This document shows positions 46,419-54,775 of a stretch of 64,000 bases of DNA, piece by piece (position 1 is the stretch's first letter; each line of letters opens with the position of its first letter). A program made the translations under genes and the position numbers. Under the pieces are notes generated by a model that searched no databases, was not told the origin of the DNA, and saw only the letters and a list, made by a program, of their open reading frames with translations. Source of the stretch: Phycisphaeraceae bacterium (lineage in GTDB: Bacteria; Planctomycetota; Phycisphaerae; Phycisphaerales; Phycisphaeraceae); assembly GCA_029260615.1 (NCBI GenBank), contig JAJDCX010000060.1:1-64000 (forward strand), read 5' to 3'.

Positions 46419-47246
46419 TCACCCCGATGGCGGCAGCGTCGGCCCGCTGGGCGGCGGAGGCTCGCTGGGGGCAGCCGTCGCACGATGGCACAGGTCCGTC
46501 AACTCATCGATCGCTTCCACCACCCCCTGCGCATCGGACTTGTTACTCTGCTCCAACTCCTGCTGGGCCGACACCGCCGAAGCACGGATCTCCAGATACC
46601 CGTGGCTGGTCGCGTTGCGCTTCACCCGGTCCAGTTCATCACGAAGACGCGCCAGATCTTGCTCGCGCTGAGCAGACAACACCGACTCCATCGACTCCGG
46701 CAGGTTGCTCACAAACCGCCTGAGCATCATCAATAAATCAGGATAAGCAGACAACTCACTGGTCACCTCCCCCGGCCCCGCCAAACCAAACCGCCGAGCC
46801 TTCTCCCGCCCAACCAGCGACACCGCCGACTCAATCAATTCTGACGGGTCATTATCTTTACTCAACAAATCGTCACACCCCGCCTGAACACACCGGGTCG
46901 CTTCGCCCCGTGACACATCCTCACCCAACGCCAATATCGGCCCGGCGTACTGCACCTCGCGCAGCCGTTCCACCACATCACAACCCTCAGCCCCCAGCCC
47001 CGAAAGATCCAACACCACCAAATCGTAAGGCTCATGCGCATCCTGCGCCTCATTCACACACGACACCGCATCAGACCCGCTGCTGGCGAAGTCCACCGAT
47101 GCCCCCGCCTGTTTAAGATCACTAGCCACACGGAACCGCGTGCCATCCTCCCCATCCACCAACAAAACACGCGACCGCTGCAGCAACGCCGCAGCGCCCG
47201 ACTTTAAACCACCCGCAAATGCACTGTCATCAAAACGATCAGACAT
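46419..47246 (-). CDS. Degenerate response-regulator/HPt-like protein
   Basis: 275 residues. Residues about 25-145 are a receiver-like domain: LLVDGEDG (D31), VLDLSGLG with the phospho-acceptor D80, and Lys130 in LLSKDND are kept, but the Thr/Ser switch before the signal helix is Gly108 (LALGED). Residues about 165-235 are a four-helix HPt-like region (FVSNLPESMESVLSAQREQDL). At the site where HPt proteins have a phosphorylatable His, the sequence LDRVKRN has Asp206. A Pro-rich tail ends the protein. The signalling capacity is doubtful; it may be a pseudo-receiver adaptor (inference). Confidence 0.6.
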   Translation of the reverse strand: MSDRFDDSAFAGGLKSGAAALLQRSRVLLVDGEDGTRFRVASDLKQAGASVDFASSGSDAVSCVNEAQDAHEPYDLVVLDLSGLGAEGCDVVERLREVQYAGPILALGEDVSRGEATRCVQAGCDDLLSKDNDPSELIESAVSLVGREKARRFGLAGPGEVTSELSAYPDLLMMLRRFVSNLPESMESVLSAQREQDLARLRDELDRVKRNATSHGYLEIRASAVSAQQELEQSNKSDAQGVVEAIDELTDLCHRATAAPSEPPPPSGPTLPPSG

Positions 47247-47485
47247 CGCTGACCCTCCGCGCCTCCACGGATACCAATACCCACACCGGCCCTTGGCACT
47301 CCGGCTCCAGTAAGGTTCAGCCCTACCCAGGCGAACCCCACACCTGGATCACCATCGACACGTCCGATCACACCCTCAAGGTAATCGGACCATGGCTAGA
47401 GGTTTGACGTTGGGTTGTAACGGTTATGACGGTTGTATTGGTACGGCTGGTGTAGGGCGAGGAGTTACACCGATGTACAACCGCT

Positions 47486-48070
47486 TCATCGCGGCGAAAA
47501 AATCAGTTCCGCCACAACAACGGCAACAAACAGCCCAGATACGACATGGGTTGACAAACGACTGACACGTCCGTTCGCGGAACCCAGCCCAAACCTCGGC
47601 CCAAGGCCGTGCCAAAACGCAAACCCCACTGCAACCGTGATCGCACCGAATACCCACAACGGCCAACGTGACGAACCCAAGGCGATCAAATCACCCGCAT
47701 CACCAATAGGCTCAAAGACTCCGATGCCAAGGTAGGCACCATTGGCGATCAGGCAAAACCCAGCGAAAAACCGCAGCAGGTAGATTCCACGGGCTTTGGA
47801 GATCGCCGCAACACCAAGTGCTGCCAGAGGGGCCAACACGCCGATGACCGGGCCACACCAAACAACACTTAACGGATTTGGATTATGCGACAACTCCGTC
47901 AGAGAAAATGACAACGGGTACAAATAAACTTTTGATACCACCCCGCCGGTCACCCAGGCCCCCACGACATGGCCGATCTCGTGCACGATCATCATCCCCA
48001 ACCAAGACAACCCGATCGTGGAAACGATGAGTACGATTTGATAGACACGATTCATACAGGGGGCCTTCAT
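47486..48070 (-). CDS. M50-like intramembrane metalloprotease candidate
   Basis: 194 residues from ATG 48070, which overlaps the stop of the upstream subtilase-like gene (ATGA); a later ATG at 48055 would be in the signal region. Membrane helices carry the zinc motif MMIVHEIGHVVGAW (HExxH), and NPNPLSVVWCGPVIGVLAPLAALG is the region corresponding to the M50B second half, though without a clear third ligand. It is a candidate site-2-type or peptidase M50B-like membrane protease. Substrate unknown. Confidence 0.6.
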   Translation of the reverse strand: MKAPCMNRVYQIVLIVSTIGLSWLGMMIVHEIGHVVGAWVTGGVVSKVYLYPLSFSLTELSHNPNPLSVVWCGPVIGVLAPLAALGVAAISKARGIYLLRFFAGFCLIANGAYLGIGVFEPIGDAGDLIALGSSRWPLWVFGAITVAVGFAFWHGLGPRFGLGSANGRVSRLSTHVVSGLFVAVVVAELIFSPR

Positions 48071-49593
48071 TCCATCGGCACGGACAACAACTCCACCCGC
48101 CAAGCCAACGCATAATCCCAAGGCTCGTCATACACCCCGTCACGCCTCGTCACCTCAAGCCGATACCGCCCAGCCTCAAGATTCTTGAGATAAATATGCT
48201 CAACATTGTCGACCCGGCTGTTGCTGACCGCCAGGTCGTGTTCGTCGCCGTTGTCATCCGTATGAATCAATCGTAGGTTCAGGTCGGCCGTGCGCGGCAA
48301 TCCAGCCCAACCATCACCCCCACTTGGCGACACACCCGTAACCCTGCGGTGCCATGTCAAAATAATTGACGCCTCACCCATCGGTGCCTGCGTCGCAAAG
48401 GTGTAGACCGCCTTCTGATCCGCCTCGATCGTTCGCAAGTCCCACCCCATACGCTTGGGCAACCGCACCGGGTCGGACCCGGGGTTAGATCCGGCGTCGG
48501 CGCTTCCGGGAACGGCGGGGGGGCCAGCCTGCATAATCTGAAGACTGTGGTCAAAATGAACCACACCCGCGCCCAGATGCTCATCAAGCGGGTGCCCCGC
48601 CTGCTGCTGCCAACCCGCAGGCTTCACCGCACCCGCCAGCAGCACCGCCTTGATAACCTCCGCCTTACCCGCACGGTGCGAATGCTTCGTCATCTCATCC
48701 GCAGCCTGTAACAGCCTCGTAGCACACGCCGCGACCGCCGGCGTCGTGAAACTGGTCAACCCACGCGGCCCCACAATGTCCGGCTTGCTGCGACCCCGCG
48801 TCTCGACCCGTGTGTACCCCCCGCTGGACCCCCCCTGATTAGACTTCGCCGATCCAACCGCGATCACGTTAAACGCCGTCCCCAACAGATAAGGCACCGG
48901 CGTCTGCTTCCCATTATTTACACCGACACAAACCACCGTGTCACGCATATCAATCTGCCAGTCTATACGACGCAACACATCCACCGCGTTAGGCGCATCG
49001 CTGACCCATGAATGTGTCAGCACACGCATCGGCCCACCCACCGGCGGATCATCCGTCCCCGCATTGAGATACCCAAACGACATCCAGTCACGCGACTCAA
49101 AACAATGCACCACGCTGACCCCCGGCGCAAGCCCCGTCAGGCCGTAGATCTCACGCGCCGTCGCAAAAGCGTGCCCCGAAACCTTCGAAGGCCCCGACCG
49201 CTCGACAAACGTCACACCCTTGAACCTCGGCGAACGTGTATTTGGTAGATACTGCCCCGCACCGACCTCCACATGCCCGACCGTGATCCCCTTGCCGGTC
49301 GGGATCGCCTTGCCCAGCCGGGCCCGTGCCGTGTCGATCCCCAATAGATGATGCAACGACGGCGGCTTGGCCGCGGGCCGGGTCGCCGGCTGCGTCTTTG
49401 CCAGATCGGTATCCGCCCCCCGTGTCACCCCCGACGCCCCGGCCCCCTCAGTTTCCTCCAAACGAGCTGTACCCGAACCCTCACCCGACAACTGGGCCGA
49501 CGACCGCTGCGGGTCCAGCCACCACGCCGCCGACGCCAGCAACGCCACCGTCAGACCGATAAGTACCGCGTTTTTTAGATCATTCACTACCAT
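48067..49593 (-). CDS. Subtilase-like (S8) serine protease homologue with Glu in place of Asp
   Basis: 508 residues from ATG 49593, preceded only by a weak ribosome site. An N-terminal membrane helix (about 5-26) and a Thr/Ala-rich linker lead to a subtilisin-like domain (about 100-340): GITVGHVEVGAG (where the catalytic Asp of VIDTG is Glu109), SGHAFATAREIYGLTGLAPG (His141), the oxyanion VGVNNG (Asn226/227) and GLTSFTTPAVAACATRLL (Ser281). A beta-sandwich C-terminal domain (about 365-505) follows. The E/H/S set is unusual. It overlaps, by ATGA, the M50-like gene, suggesting a joint membrane-protease system. Confidence 0.7.
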   Translation of the reverse strand: MVVNDLKNAVLIGLTVALLASAAWWLDPQRSSAQLSGEGSGTARLEETEGAGASGVTRGADTDLAKTQPATRPAAKPPSLHHLLGIDTARARLGKAIPTGKGITVGHVEVGAGQYLPNTRSPRFKGVTFVERSGPSKVSGHAFATAREIYGLTGLAPGVSVVHCFESRDWMSFGYLNAGTDDPPVGGPMRVLTHSWVSDAPNAVDVLRRIDWQIDMRDTVVCVGVNNGKQTPVPYLLGTAFNVIAVGSAKSNQGGSSGGYTRVETRGRSKPDIVGPRGLTSFTTPAVAACATRLLQAADEMTKHSHRAGKAEVIKAVLLAGAVKPAGWQQQAGHPLDEHLGAGVVHFDHSLQIMQAGPPAVPGSADAGSNPGSDPVRLPKRMGWDLRTIEADQKAVYTFATQAPMGEASIILTWHRRVTGVSPSGGDGWAGLPRTADLNLRLIHTDDNGDEHDLAVSNSRVDNVEHIYLKNLEAGRYRLEVTRRDGVYDEPWDYALAWRVELLSVPME

Positions 49594-49766
49594 CGAGTAT
49601 CGGCCCAATCTACCCACACACTTCGGCCACACCGCCCACAACCCGCCCACGGAACACCCCGCACCTTAGCGATGTACTCAATACCGCCGATGACCCCCGA
49701 AAGTTCGACGAATTTCTCTATGATGTCTCAGCAGACGCCAAACCAAGCCTTACTTAGAGCCCCGCA

Positions 49767-50888
49767 TTGCCCAAAGCAGACTACCTCATCATCGGATCGG
49801 GACTCACCGGCAGCGTCATCGCACGCACCCTCGCCGACGCCGGGCGTGATGTACTCGTTGTCGAGCGCCGTGACCACGTCGGCGGCAACGTCCACGACCA
49901 CACGCACACCTCCGGCATACACATCCACACCTACGGCCCACACTACTTCCGTACCAATTCCGACCGCGTCTGGGACTTCGTCACACGCTTCGCCGAATTC
50001 TTCAAGTACGAGGCATCCCTCAAAACACTCGTCGATGGCCAACACGAAAACTGGCCTATCGCCGCCAGCTACATCGCCAAACACATCGGCAACGACTGGA
50101 AGCCCGAATTCACCGGCACACCCACCAACTTCGAGCAGGCCGCACTCTCCCTGATGCCCCGTGGCATCTATGAGAAATTCATCAAGGAATACAACGAGAA
50201 GCAGTGGGGCGTACCCGCTGACACCCTCTCCGCCGACCTCTGTAAACGCTTCGACGTCCGAGCCGACGACGAGCCGCGACTAAAACCCGACTGCAAACAC
50301 CAGGGCATCCCCCTGCAGGGCTACACGCATCTGATGCAACAGATGATCCAAGGCATCCCCGTCGAGCTGAACTTCGATTACCTCAAACGCCGCAGCGAAA
50401 CCCAGGCACGCGAGCTCACCATCTTCACCGGCCCGATCGACTCGCTGTTTGATTACGAGTTGGGCAAGCTCCACTACCGCGGCCAGCAACGCAAACACAC
50501 CTTCCTACCCGACACCCACAACGCCCAGCCCTGCGGCCAGGTCAACACCCCCATGCACTCCCATGGCCCCTCCATCCGCACCCTCGAATGGAAGCACATG
50601 ATGCTCCCAGCCCAGGCCCAGCCAATCTCCGGCACCCTGCTCACCACCGAAACCCCCTTCACCCCCAACGACCCCGGGGAGTACGAATACCCCTTCCCCG
50701 ACAATACCAACGCCCAGCTCTACCGCCGATACCGCGAGATGGCCGACGACACCGAACGCCTCCTGGTCTGCGGTCGGCTAGGCGAATACCGATACTTTGA
50801 CATGGACCAGGCCATCGCCCGCGCCCTGATCCTGGCCCAACGCATCCTGCGCCACGACCCCAACGCCGACCGCCTGCCCAACGGGTAA
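49767..50888 (+). CDS. glf: UDP-galactopyranose mutase
   Basis: 373 residues, starting at TTG 49767; no ATG is close. A flavoenzyme that converts UDP-galactopyranose to UDP-galactofuranose. Sequence: LIIGSGLTGSVIARTLADAG (FAD site), ERRDHVGGNVHDHTHTSGI, HTYGPHYFRTN, YNEKQWGVPADTL, and RLLVCGRLGEYRYFDMDQAI. It would supply galactofuranose for surface polysaccharides, with the GT2 gene next door. Confidence 0.95.
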   Translation: MPKADYLIIGSGLTGSVIARTLADAGRDVLVVERRDHVGGNVHDHTHTSGIHIHTYGPHYFRTNSDRVWDFVTRFAEFFKYEASLKTLVDGQHENWPIAASYIAKHIGNDWKPEFTGTPTNFEQAALSLMPRGIYEKFIKEYNEKQWGVPADTLSADLCKRFDVRADDEPRLKPDCKHQGIPLQGYTHLMQQMIQGIPVELNFDYLKRRSETQARELTIFTGPIDSLFDYELGKLHYRGQQRKHTFLPDTHNAQPCGQVNTPMHSHGPSIRTLEWKHMMLPAQAQPISGTLLTTETPFTPNDPGEYEYPFPDNTNAQLYRRYREMADDTERLLVCGRLGEYRYFDMDQAIARALILAQRILRHDPNADRLPNG

Positions 50889-50930
50889 TACGGATTCTGT
50901 TAAATCTATGGGCGGTCGTTTTACCCTCAG

Positions 50931-50948
50931 CCCCCGGCTTTGCCGGGA
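50931..50948 (+). repeat. GC-rich hairpin after glf
   Basis: CCCGGC (50933-50938), loop TTT (50939-50941), GCCGGG (50942-50947), 40 bp after the glf stop. It belongs to the CCCGGCTT-GCCGGG hairpin family seen at 19484 and 44012. Confidence 0.5.
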
Positions 50949-51047
50949 GATCGACTGGATAATGTGCGCGAGTTTTAACACAAGTCCACATAAAACAGCT
51001 GAAACACGGAGACTCAATAATCCCAAGGCCAGAGAAAAGTCAGCCGT

Positions 51048-51123
51048 AAATGAACGTGAATAGGATTCAGCCTCGCTCGGGATACTTTTTTCATGATTCG
51101 CGTTCATTTGCGTTCATTCGCGG
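51048..51123 (+). repeat. Inverted repeat and interspersed GCGTTC/GCGT/GCGG repeat, copy 2
   Basis: AAATGAACGTGAAT (51048-51061) is inverted at 51096-51109 (ATTCGCGTTCATTT) with only one mismatch, a G-U pair in RNA. The right arm is also the start of the pattern TTCGCGTTCATTTGCGTTCA followed by TTCGCGG (51097-51123), similar to 35781-35807. Confidence 0.5.
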
Positions 51124-51177
51124 CCACTATCTTCTCCGCACTCACCCCCCCTTCGCGGCTATACTATTTCCATAACT

Positions 51178-52155
51178 ATGAGTGAAACCTCTAAACACAC
51201 GCCCAGCATCAGCATCGTCATGCCGACCTACAAGCGCCCGGACCTGATCCGCCGCGCCGTCAAGAGCGTCCTCGACCAGACCGTCACCGACTGGGAGCTG
51301 GTCATCTCAGACGACGAACAACCCCCCGGGCCGACCTGGGAATACCTCCGAAAGCTCGCCGCCACCGACCGCCGTATCCGCATCATCCAAAACCCCGAGG
51401 ACCACGGCCAGATCCCCAACAACAACTTCGTTCTACGCCAGGCACGCGCACCCTGGATCAAACCACTCTACGACGACGACGCACTGAAGCCCGGCTGCCT
51501 CCAACGCATGCTCATCGCCACACTCAAGAAACCCGAAGCTTCCGTCTTGATGTGCCTCGCCGACAACTTCCTGAACAACGAACTCTCCAAGCCCGGCCTA
51601 CGCGGCGCAGCCTCCACCCTCGAATACCTCGAACCCGACGACGCACTACTCGCTTGCTATCTCCAGGACCTTGAGGTCGGCACACCCGTCCAGTGCATGA
51701 TCCGACGTGAGGACATCCAGGCAGGCGTCCTCTGGGAAAACCCCGGCGACATGAACTCCGCTTTCGACTCCTGGTGGCTCTACCGCCTCATCGCTCGCGG
51801 CGGCGTCCTGCTCCTAAACGAACCGCTCATCGACCAGCACTGGGGACACGTCACCGGCACATCAGAAATGCAAGACAACCCCCAACTCATGGACCACGAC
51901 ATCCTACGGCTCAAGCAACTGCTACGCCCCATGATCCAGTCCGGCACACGACCACCAACCCTCAAAACCATCGAACAACAAACGCGCATCATGCGCGCGA
52001 TACTTCGACTCCGCGATCGTCAATACATCCCCGCCCTCAAGCTCACCGCCCCCTGCATGAACCCCCAGGCCTGGCGCTACGCCCTACGCTGGCTAAAAAA
52101 TAAACGCCACCCCGGCCGACACCCCCTGGTCCCACGCGAAGAACTCTGGCCGTGA
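51178..52155 (+). CDS. Family 2 glycosyltransferase
   Basis: 325 residues, GT-A fold: SIVMPTYKRPDLIRRAVKSVLDQT, WELVISDDEQ, and the metal-binding DDD of PLYDDDALKPGC. ATG 51178 has no Shine-Dalgarno and a TATACT box 18 bp upstream may make the mRNA nearly leaderless. The last 51 bp (52105-52155) recur exactly at 54776-54826, on the other side of the restriction-modification genes. The C-terminus is intact. Confidence 0.93.
   Translation: MSETSKHTPSISIVMPTYKRPDLIRRAVKSVLDQTVTDWELVISDDEQPPGPTWEYLRKLAATDRRIRIIQNPEDHGQIPNNNFVLRQARAPWIKPLYDDDALKPGCLQRMLIATLKKPEASVLMCLADNFLNNELSKPGLRGAASTLEYLEPDDALLACYLQDLEVGTPVQCMIRREDIQAGVLWENPGDMNSAFDSWWLYRLIARGGVLLLNEPLIDQHWGHVTGTSEMQDNPQLMDHDILRLKQLLRPMIQSGTRPPTLKTIEQQTRIMRAILRLRDRQYIPALKLTAPCMNPQAWRYALRWLKNKRHPGRHPLVPREELWP
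52105..52155 (+). repeat. Direct repeat, left copy (51 bp), 3' end of the GT2 gene
   Basis: These 51 bases, including the stop codon of the GT2 gene, are identical to 54776-54826; identity resumes for three bases (TTA) after one mismatch. They border the restriction-modification genes like a target or attachment duplication. Confidence 0.9.
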
Positions 52156-52189
52156 GTTACGACCACCCAGGGTTTGACTTCTAAAAATA

Positions 52190-53524
52190 TTACACTTGAC
52201 TGGCGAAGAGTGGCCCAACCATAGCCGTTTGCGATATCTCGCCACGATAGATCCCTACAAGATGATCAACAATCACCTGCAAGCCTGCCGGTGGGATGCT
52301 CTCCCCAATGACTTCTCTTATCGTCTTATCGCTTACCCGCTTGTTGTCTGATCGCTGCCACTCGTAGTCGTATTGATCAAGCGTGTGAATTCGGAATGCC
52401 TCGCAGAGCGATAGAACCCGATTTTGTTCCGGGTGAAGTTTGTTGTCACTACAAGCATAGGAAAGATTCCGAGTCAGCGCACTAGCAGGCTTATCGAAAG
52501 ACATCCGCTTGTATGCCGACGTGTACCCGCGCATCAAATCCCGTTTGCCGCCGCGATCAACACTCGGGCGGGGCAGCATCGAACCGCATTTTTGACAATA
52601 AAGTGGTGTTTCACGCGACGCACGGTTTATTCCGTGACGATCCCGACCGGCCGAATGTGTCTGATTCCCTTGAAACCCACAACTTACACATTGATTGTCA
52701 AATGCGCTGTGTTCCTGGGGCGTATTCTTAACCCACCAGTGCTTCATCGAATCCAACAATGGGACACGGTGAAACGGCACGTTGGAAACCGCAGTCTCAG
52801 AAGACCTTGCATCCAGACAAGGCAATCCTTCAATGGTATCACGCACCGTTACCCAGCGGGCAGTGCCGTTTTGCCCATCACGAGTATGTGTTGGAGGTGG
52901 CATAAACGTTCCGCAATCTGTAAACCAATCAATAAGGTTTGGGTTGCGGGAAAACACGGTAATCAATCGCTGCCGACACTGAGGAACACCGTAATCGGCA
53001 AACTCCACAACCTCAGCACGTCCAACGTACTCAGAGCCTAACTGTGTGCGTATGAAATCAACGATCTGAACCATCGATCCATCATCATCCACGATCGGTG
53101 TATCAGCCATCTGCGGAACGTTCTCAAGAAGAACGATTTCAGGCCGAAGACGGCAAGCCAGGTCCATGGTCGGAACAATAAGACGATTACGATCGTCGTG
53201 AGGTGGTTTTCGACCGGCACGGATAGCATTTAACAACTTGCCTTGGCCGTTCTTTGACATCCCTTGGCATGGCGGCGTGGCGTAAAATAATTTCAGATCG
53301 ACCCCATTCAGGCGTTCGCAGGCGTCTCTTTGAACTTGATCGACGACTTCCCAAATATCACCAGTAATTGCATGTGTTTTGGGGAAATTGAACTTAAATA
53401 CCGCGTGACGATCTTCAAGTTGTTCATTTGAAACCAGAATATCAAACCCTGCCGCTCGTATAGCAAGGTCGCCAAGCCCCCCCGACGTAAACAGACTGAT
53501 TGCCGTCATCTTTGAGTCCACCAT
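52190..53524 (-). CDS. DNA (cytosine-5) methyltransferase of a restriction-modification system
   Basis: 444 residues. Class I SAM-dependent C5 methyltransferase: motif I ISLFTSGGLGD, catalytic motif IV ATPPCQGMS with Cys86, motif VI LLENVPQ, motif VIII QCRQRL, and motif X GESIPPAGLQVIVDHL. Between VIII and IX, in the target-recognition region, is a zinc-finger-like CVSCGFQGN with CQKCG (Cys279, 282, 310, 313), an unusual insertion. The start ATG 53524 is favoured by the palindromic box 6 nt upstream; an ATG 5 codons later, with GGTGGA before it, is an alternative. The gene follows the nuclease gene in the same direction and protects the host DNA. Confidence 0.92.
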   Translation of the reverse strand: MVDSKMTAISLFTSGGLGDLAIRAAGFDILVSNEQLEDRHAVFKFNFPKTHAITGDIWEVVDQVQRDACERLNGVDLKLFYATPPCQGMSKNGQGKLLNAIRAGRKPPHDDRNRLIVPTMDLACRLRPEIVLLENVPQMADTPIVDDDGSMVQIVDFIRTQLGSEYVGRAEVVEFADYGVPQCRQRLITVFSRNPNLIDWFTDCGTFMPPPTHTRDGQNGTARWVTVRDTIEGLPCLDARSSETAVSNVPFHRVPLLDSMKHWWVKNTPQEHSAFDNQCVSCGFQGNQTHSAGRDRHGINRASRETPLYCQKCGSMLPRPSVDRGGKRDLMRGYTSAYKRMSFDKPASALTRNLSYACSDNKLHPEQNRVLSLCEAFRIHTLDQYDYEWQRSDNKRVSDKTIREVIGESIPPAGLQVIVDHLVGIYRGEISQTAMVGPLFASQV

Positions 53525-53530
53525 ATTGGT

Positions 53531-53540
53531 GACTATAGTC
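53531..53540 (-). promoter_or_regulatory. C-box-like palindrome before the methyltransferase gene
   Basis: GACTATAGTC, a perfect 10-bp palindrome, lies 6 nt ahead of the start codon. It contains TATAGT, a good -10 element. A second possible promoter for this gene is TTGACA (53605-53600) with TATTGT (53583-53578), 16 bp apart, on the minus strand. The same box occurs twice upstream of the nuclease gene. Confidence 0.65.
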
Positions 53541-53639
53541 TTCGTTTGTAGCTGTGGCTAATTCCACCAGCACCCAAACAATACCCGATCAAACGGCGAT
53601 GTCAACGGGTAGCCATTTTTGAGCCCAGTATCCAGTATT

Positions 53640-54638
53640 TTAGGCAGGCTCGGGTATGAGATCATCCCGATTGCGTCGATTTAGAAACTCCCGATACCCG
53701 CCGTCCGAGAGGACGCAGAGCCAGCCCTCATACATCTTTCGAATGCCGGAGGGGCTCATGGGAGAAACGCTTGTGGTTCTGCCTCCGCCCGGACGAGGTG
53801 TAGCAATCTTTCTCCAATCCCCAGATCCAAGTTCATTTGAATAGGACAAGGCCACAATCCTTGGCCTCCCACCGATGAAATCCCAGAGAATACCCAATAG
53901 ATTGTTCGTCTCTCGATGATGCGATTTCCAGTCATATCTCTTCACGCATCCGATCCTCGTGCCTCCAATGGCAGGTCGATCAATACCACGCTTACGGCAA
54001 TCGGCTGGCGTGGGCACGCTTCCGCATGTCGCCTTGACTTCGATCCCTCCGCCAACGAATGGACTGAACGGCTTTTTCTCGTTCGTTTTACCTGCCAACT
54101 GATTCCAGGCTTTCTTGCCGACTGGGTCCATCAGAAGAAGATCGGGGTATCCATCCTGATGTGGGTTCGGCTCGAATAAACCACCGCCGGTTTTGACCAC
54201 GGCTGTTGTAAACAATTCACCGATAAAGCCGCTAAGATTCCGCATTCCCAAGATCGCTGCGATATCCAGATCAATCCCATATAACTCGTCGATCAACTCA
54301 TGAGTCAAGTTGATCGACGAGGTGAGTACGGCGGTGGAAATCGGAACATAGCCTCGGCCCCGTGTAACTTCAATCTGGTTCACGCCACGCAATGTATAGT
54401 TCGCGGGGACTCTTGGGCCAGCCAACCCCCGTGGCTCACGCAGCAAGTAGTACGCATCGACCCCAAGGCAAACCGCAATTTTCTGCAGCGATGTAAGTGT
54501 AGGGCTCTTGATCCCTCGCTCGAGTTGGCTGATATAAGTACGATCAAGCTTTGATGCTGCGGCAAGACCCTCCTGACTCATCCCAGCCAATTCGCGGTAG
54601 TGTTTTAATGCCACAGAGAAAATATGAGTTAAATCCAT
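53640..54638 (-). CDS. Predicted restriction endonuclease with N-terminal XRE (controller-like) domain
   Basis: 332 residues. Residues about 5-65 form an XRE helix-turn-helix (LAGMSQEGLAAASKLDRTYISQLERG then SPTLTSLQKIAVCLGV). The remaining part has a PD-(D/E)xK nuclease core: Glu140, GYPDLLLMD (Asp166) and IEVKATCG (Glu200, Lys202), followed by a basic C-terminus. The adjacent C5 methyltransferase supports an endonuclease role. A controller (C) protein is normally a separate small XRE protein; here it appears to be fused to the nuclease. No Shine-Dalgarno precedes ATG 54638. Recognition site unknown. Confidence 0.8.
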   Translation of the reverse strand: MDLTHIFSVALKHYRELAGMSQEGLAAASKLDRTYISQLERGIKSPTLTSLQKIAVCLGVDAYYLLREPRGLAGPRVPANYTLRGVNQIEVTRGRGYVPISTAVLTSSINLTHELIDELYGIDLDIAAILGMRNLSGFIGELFTTAVVKTGGGLFEPNPHQDGYPDLLLMDPVGKKAWNQLAGKTNEKKPFSPFVGGGIEVKATCGSVPTPADCRKRGIDRPAIGGTRIGCVKRYDWKSHHRETNNLLGILWDFIGGRPRIVALSYSNELGSGDWRKIATPRPGGGRTTSVSPMSPSGIRKMYEGWLCVLSDGGYREFLNRRNRDDLIPEPA

Positions 54639-54645
54639 GGCTGAA

Positions 54646-54685
54646 GACTATTGTCTACACTTTTGGCCGGCCACGGACTATAGTC
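54646..54685 (-). promoter_or_regulatory. Pair of C-box-like palindromes before the nuclease gene
   Basis: GACTATTGTC (54646-54655) and GACTATAGTC (54676-54685), with TAC following both on the plus strand, are centred exactly 30 bp apart, about three helical turns. The proximal box ends 7 nt before the ATG of the nuclease gene, matching the 6-nt gap at the methyltransferase gene. GACTnnnAGTC is the published core of the C-protein operator. The XRE domain of the nuclease is the obvious candidate ligand. Confidence 0.7.
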
Positions 54686-54775
54686 TACGCGCCACGTTCC
54701 CGGCCCCATGTATTCCGCCACCTTAAGCACACTGCCACCTAATCAACTCCACGGAGCCTGACCCGATGCCGCTGG

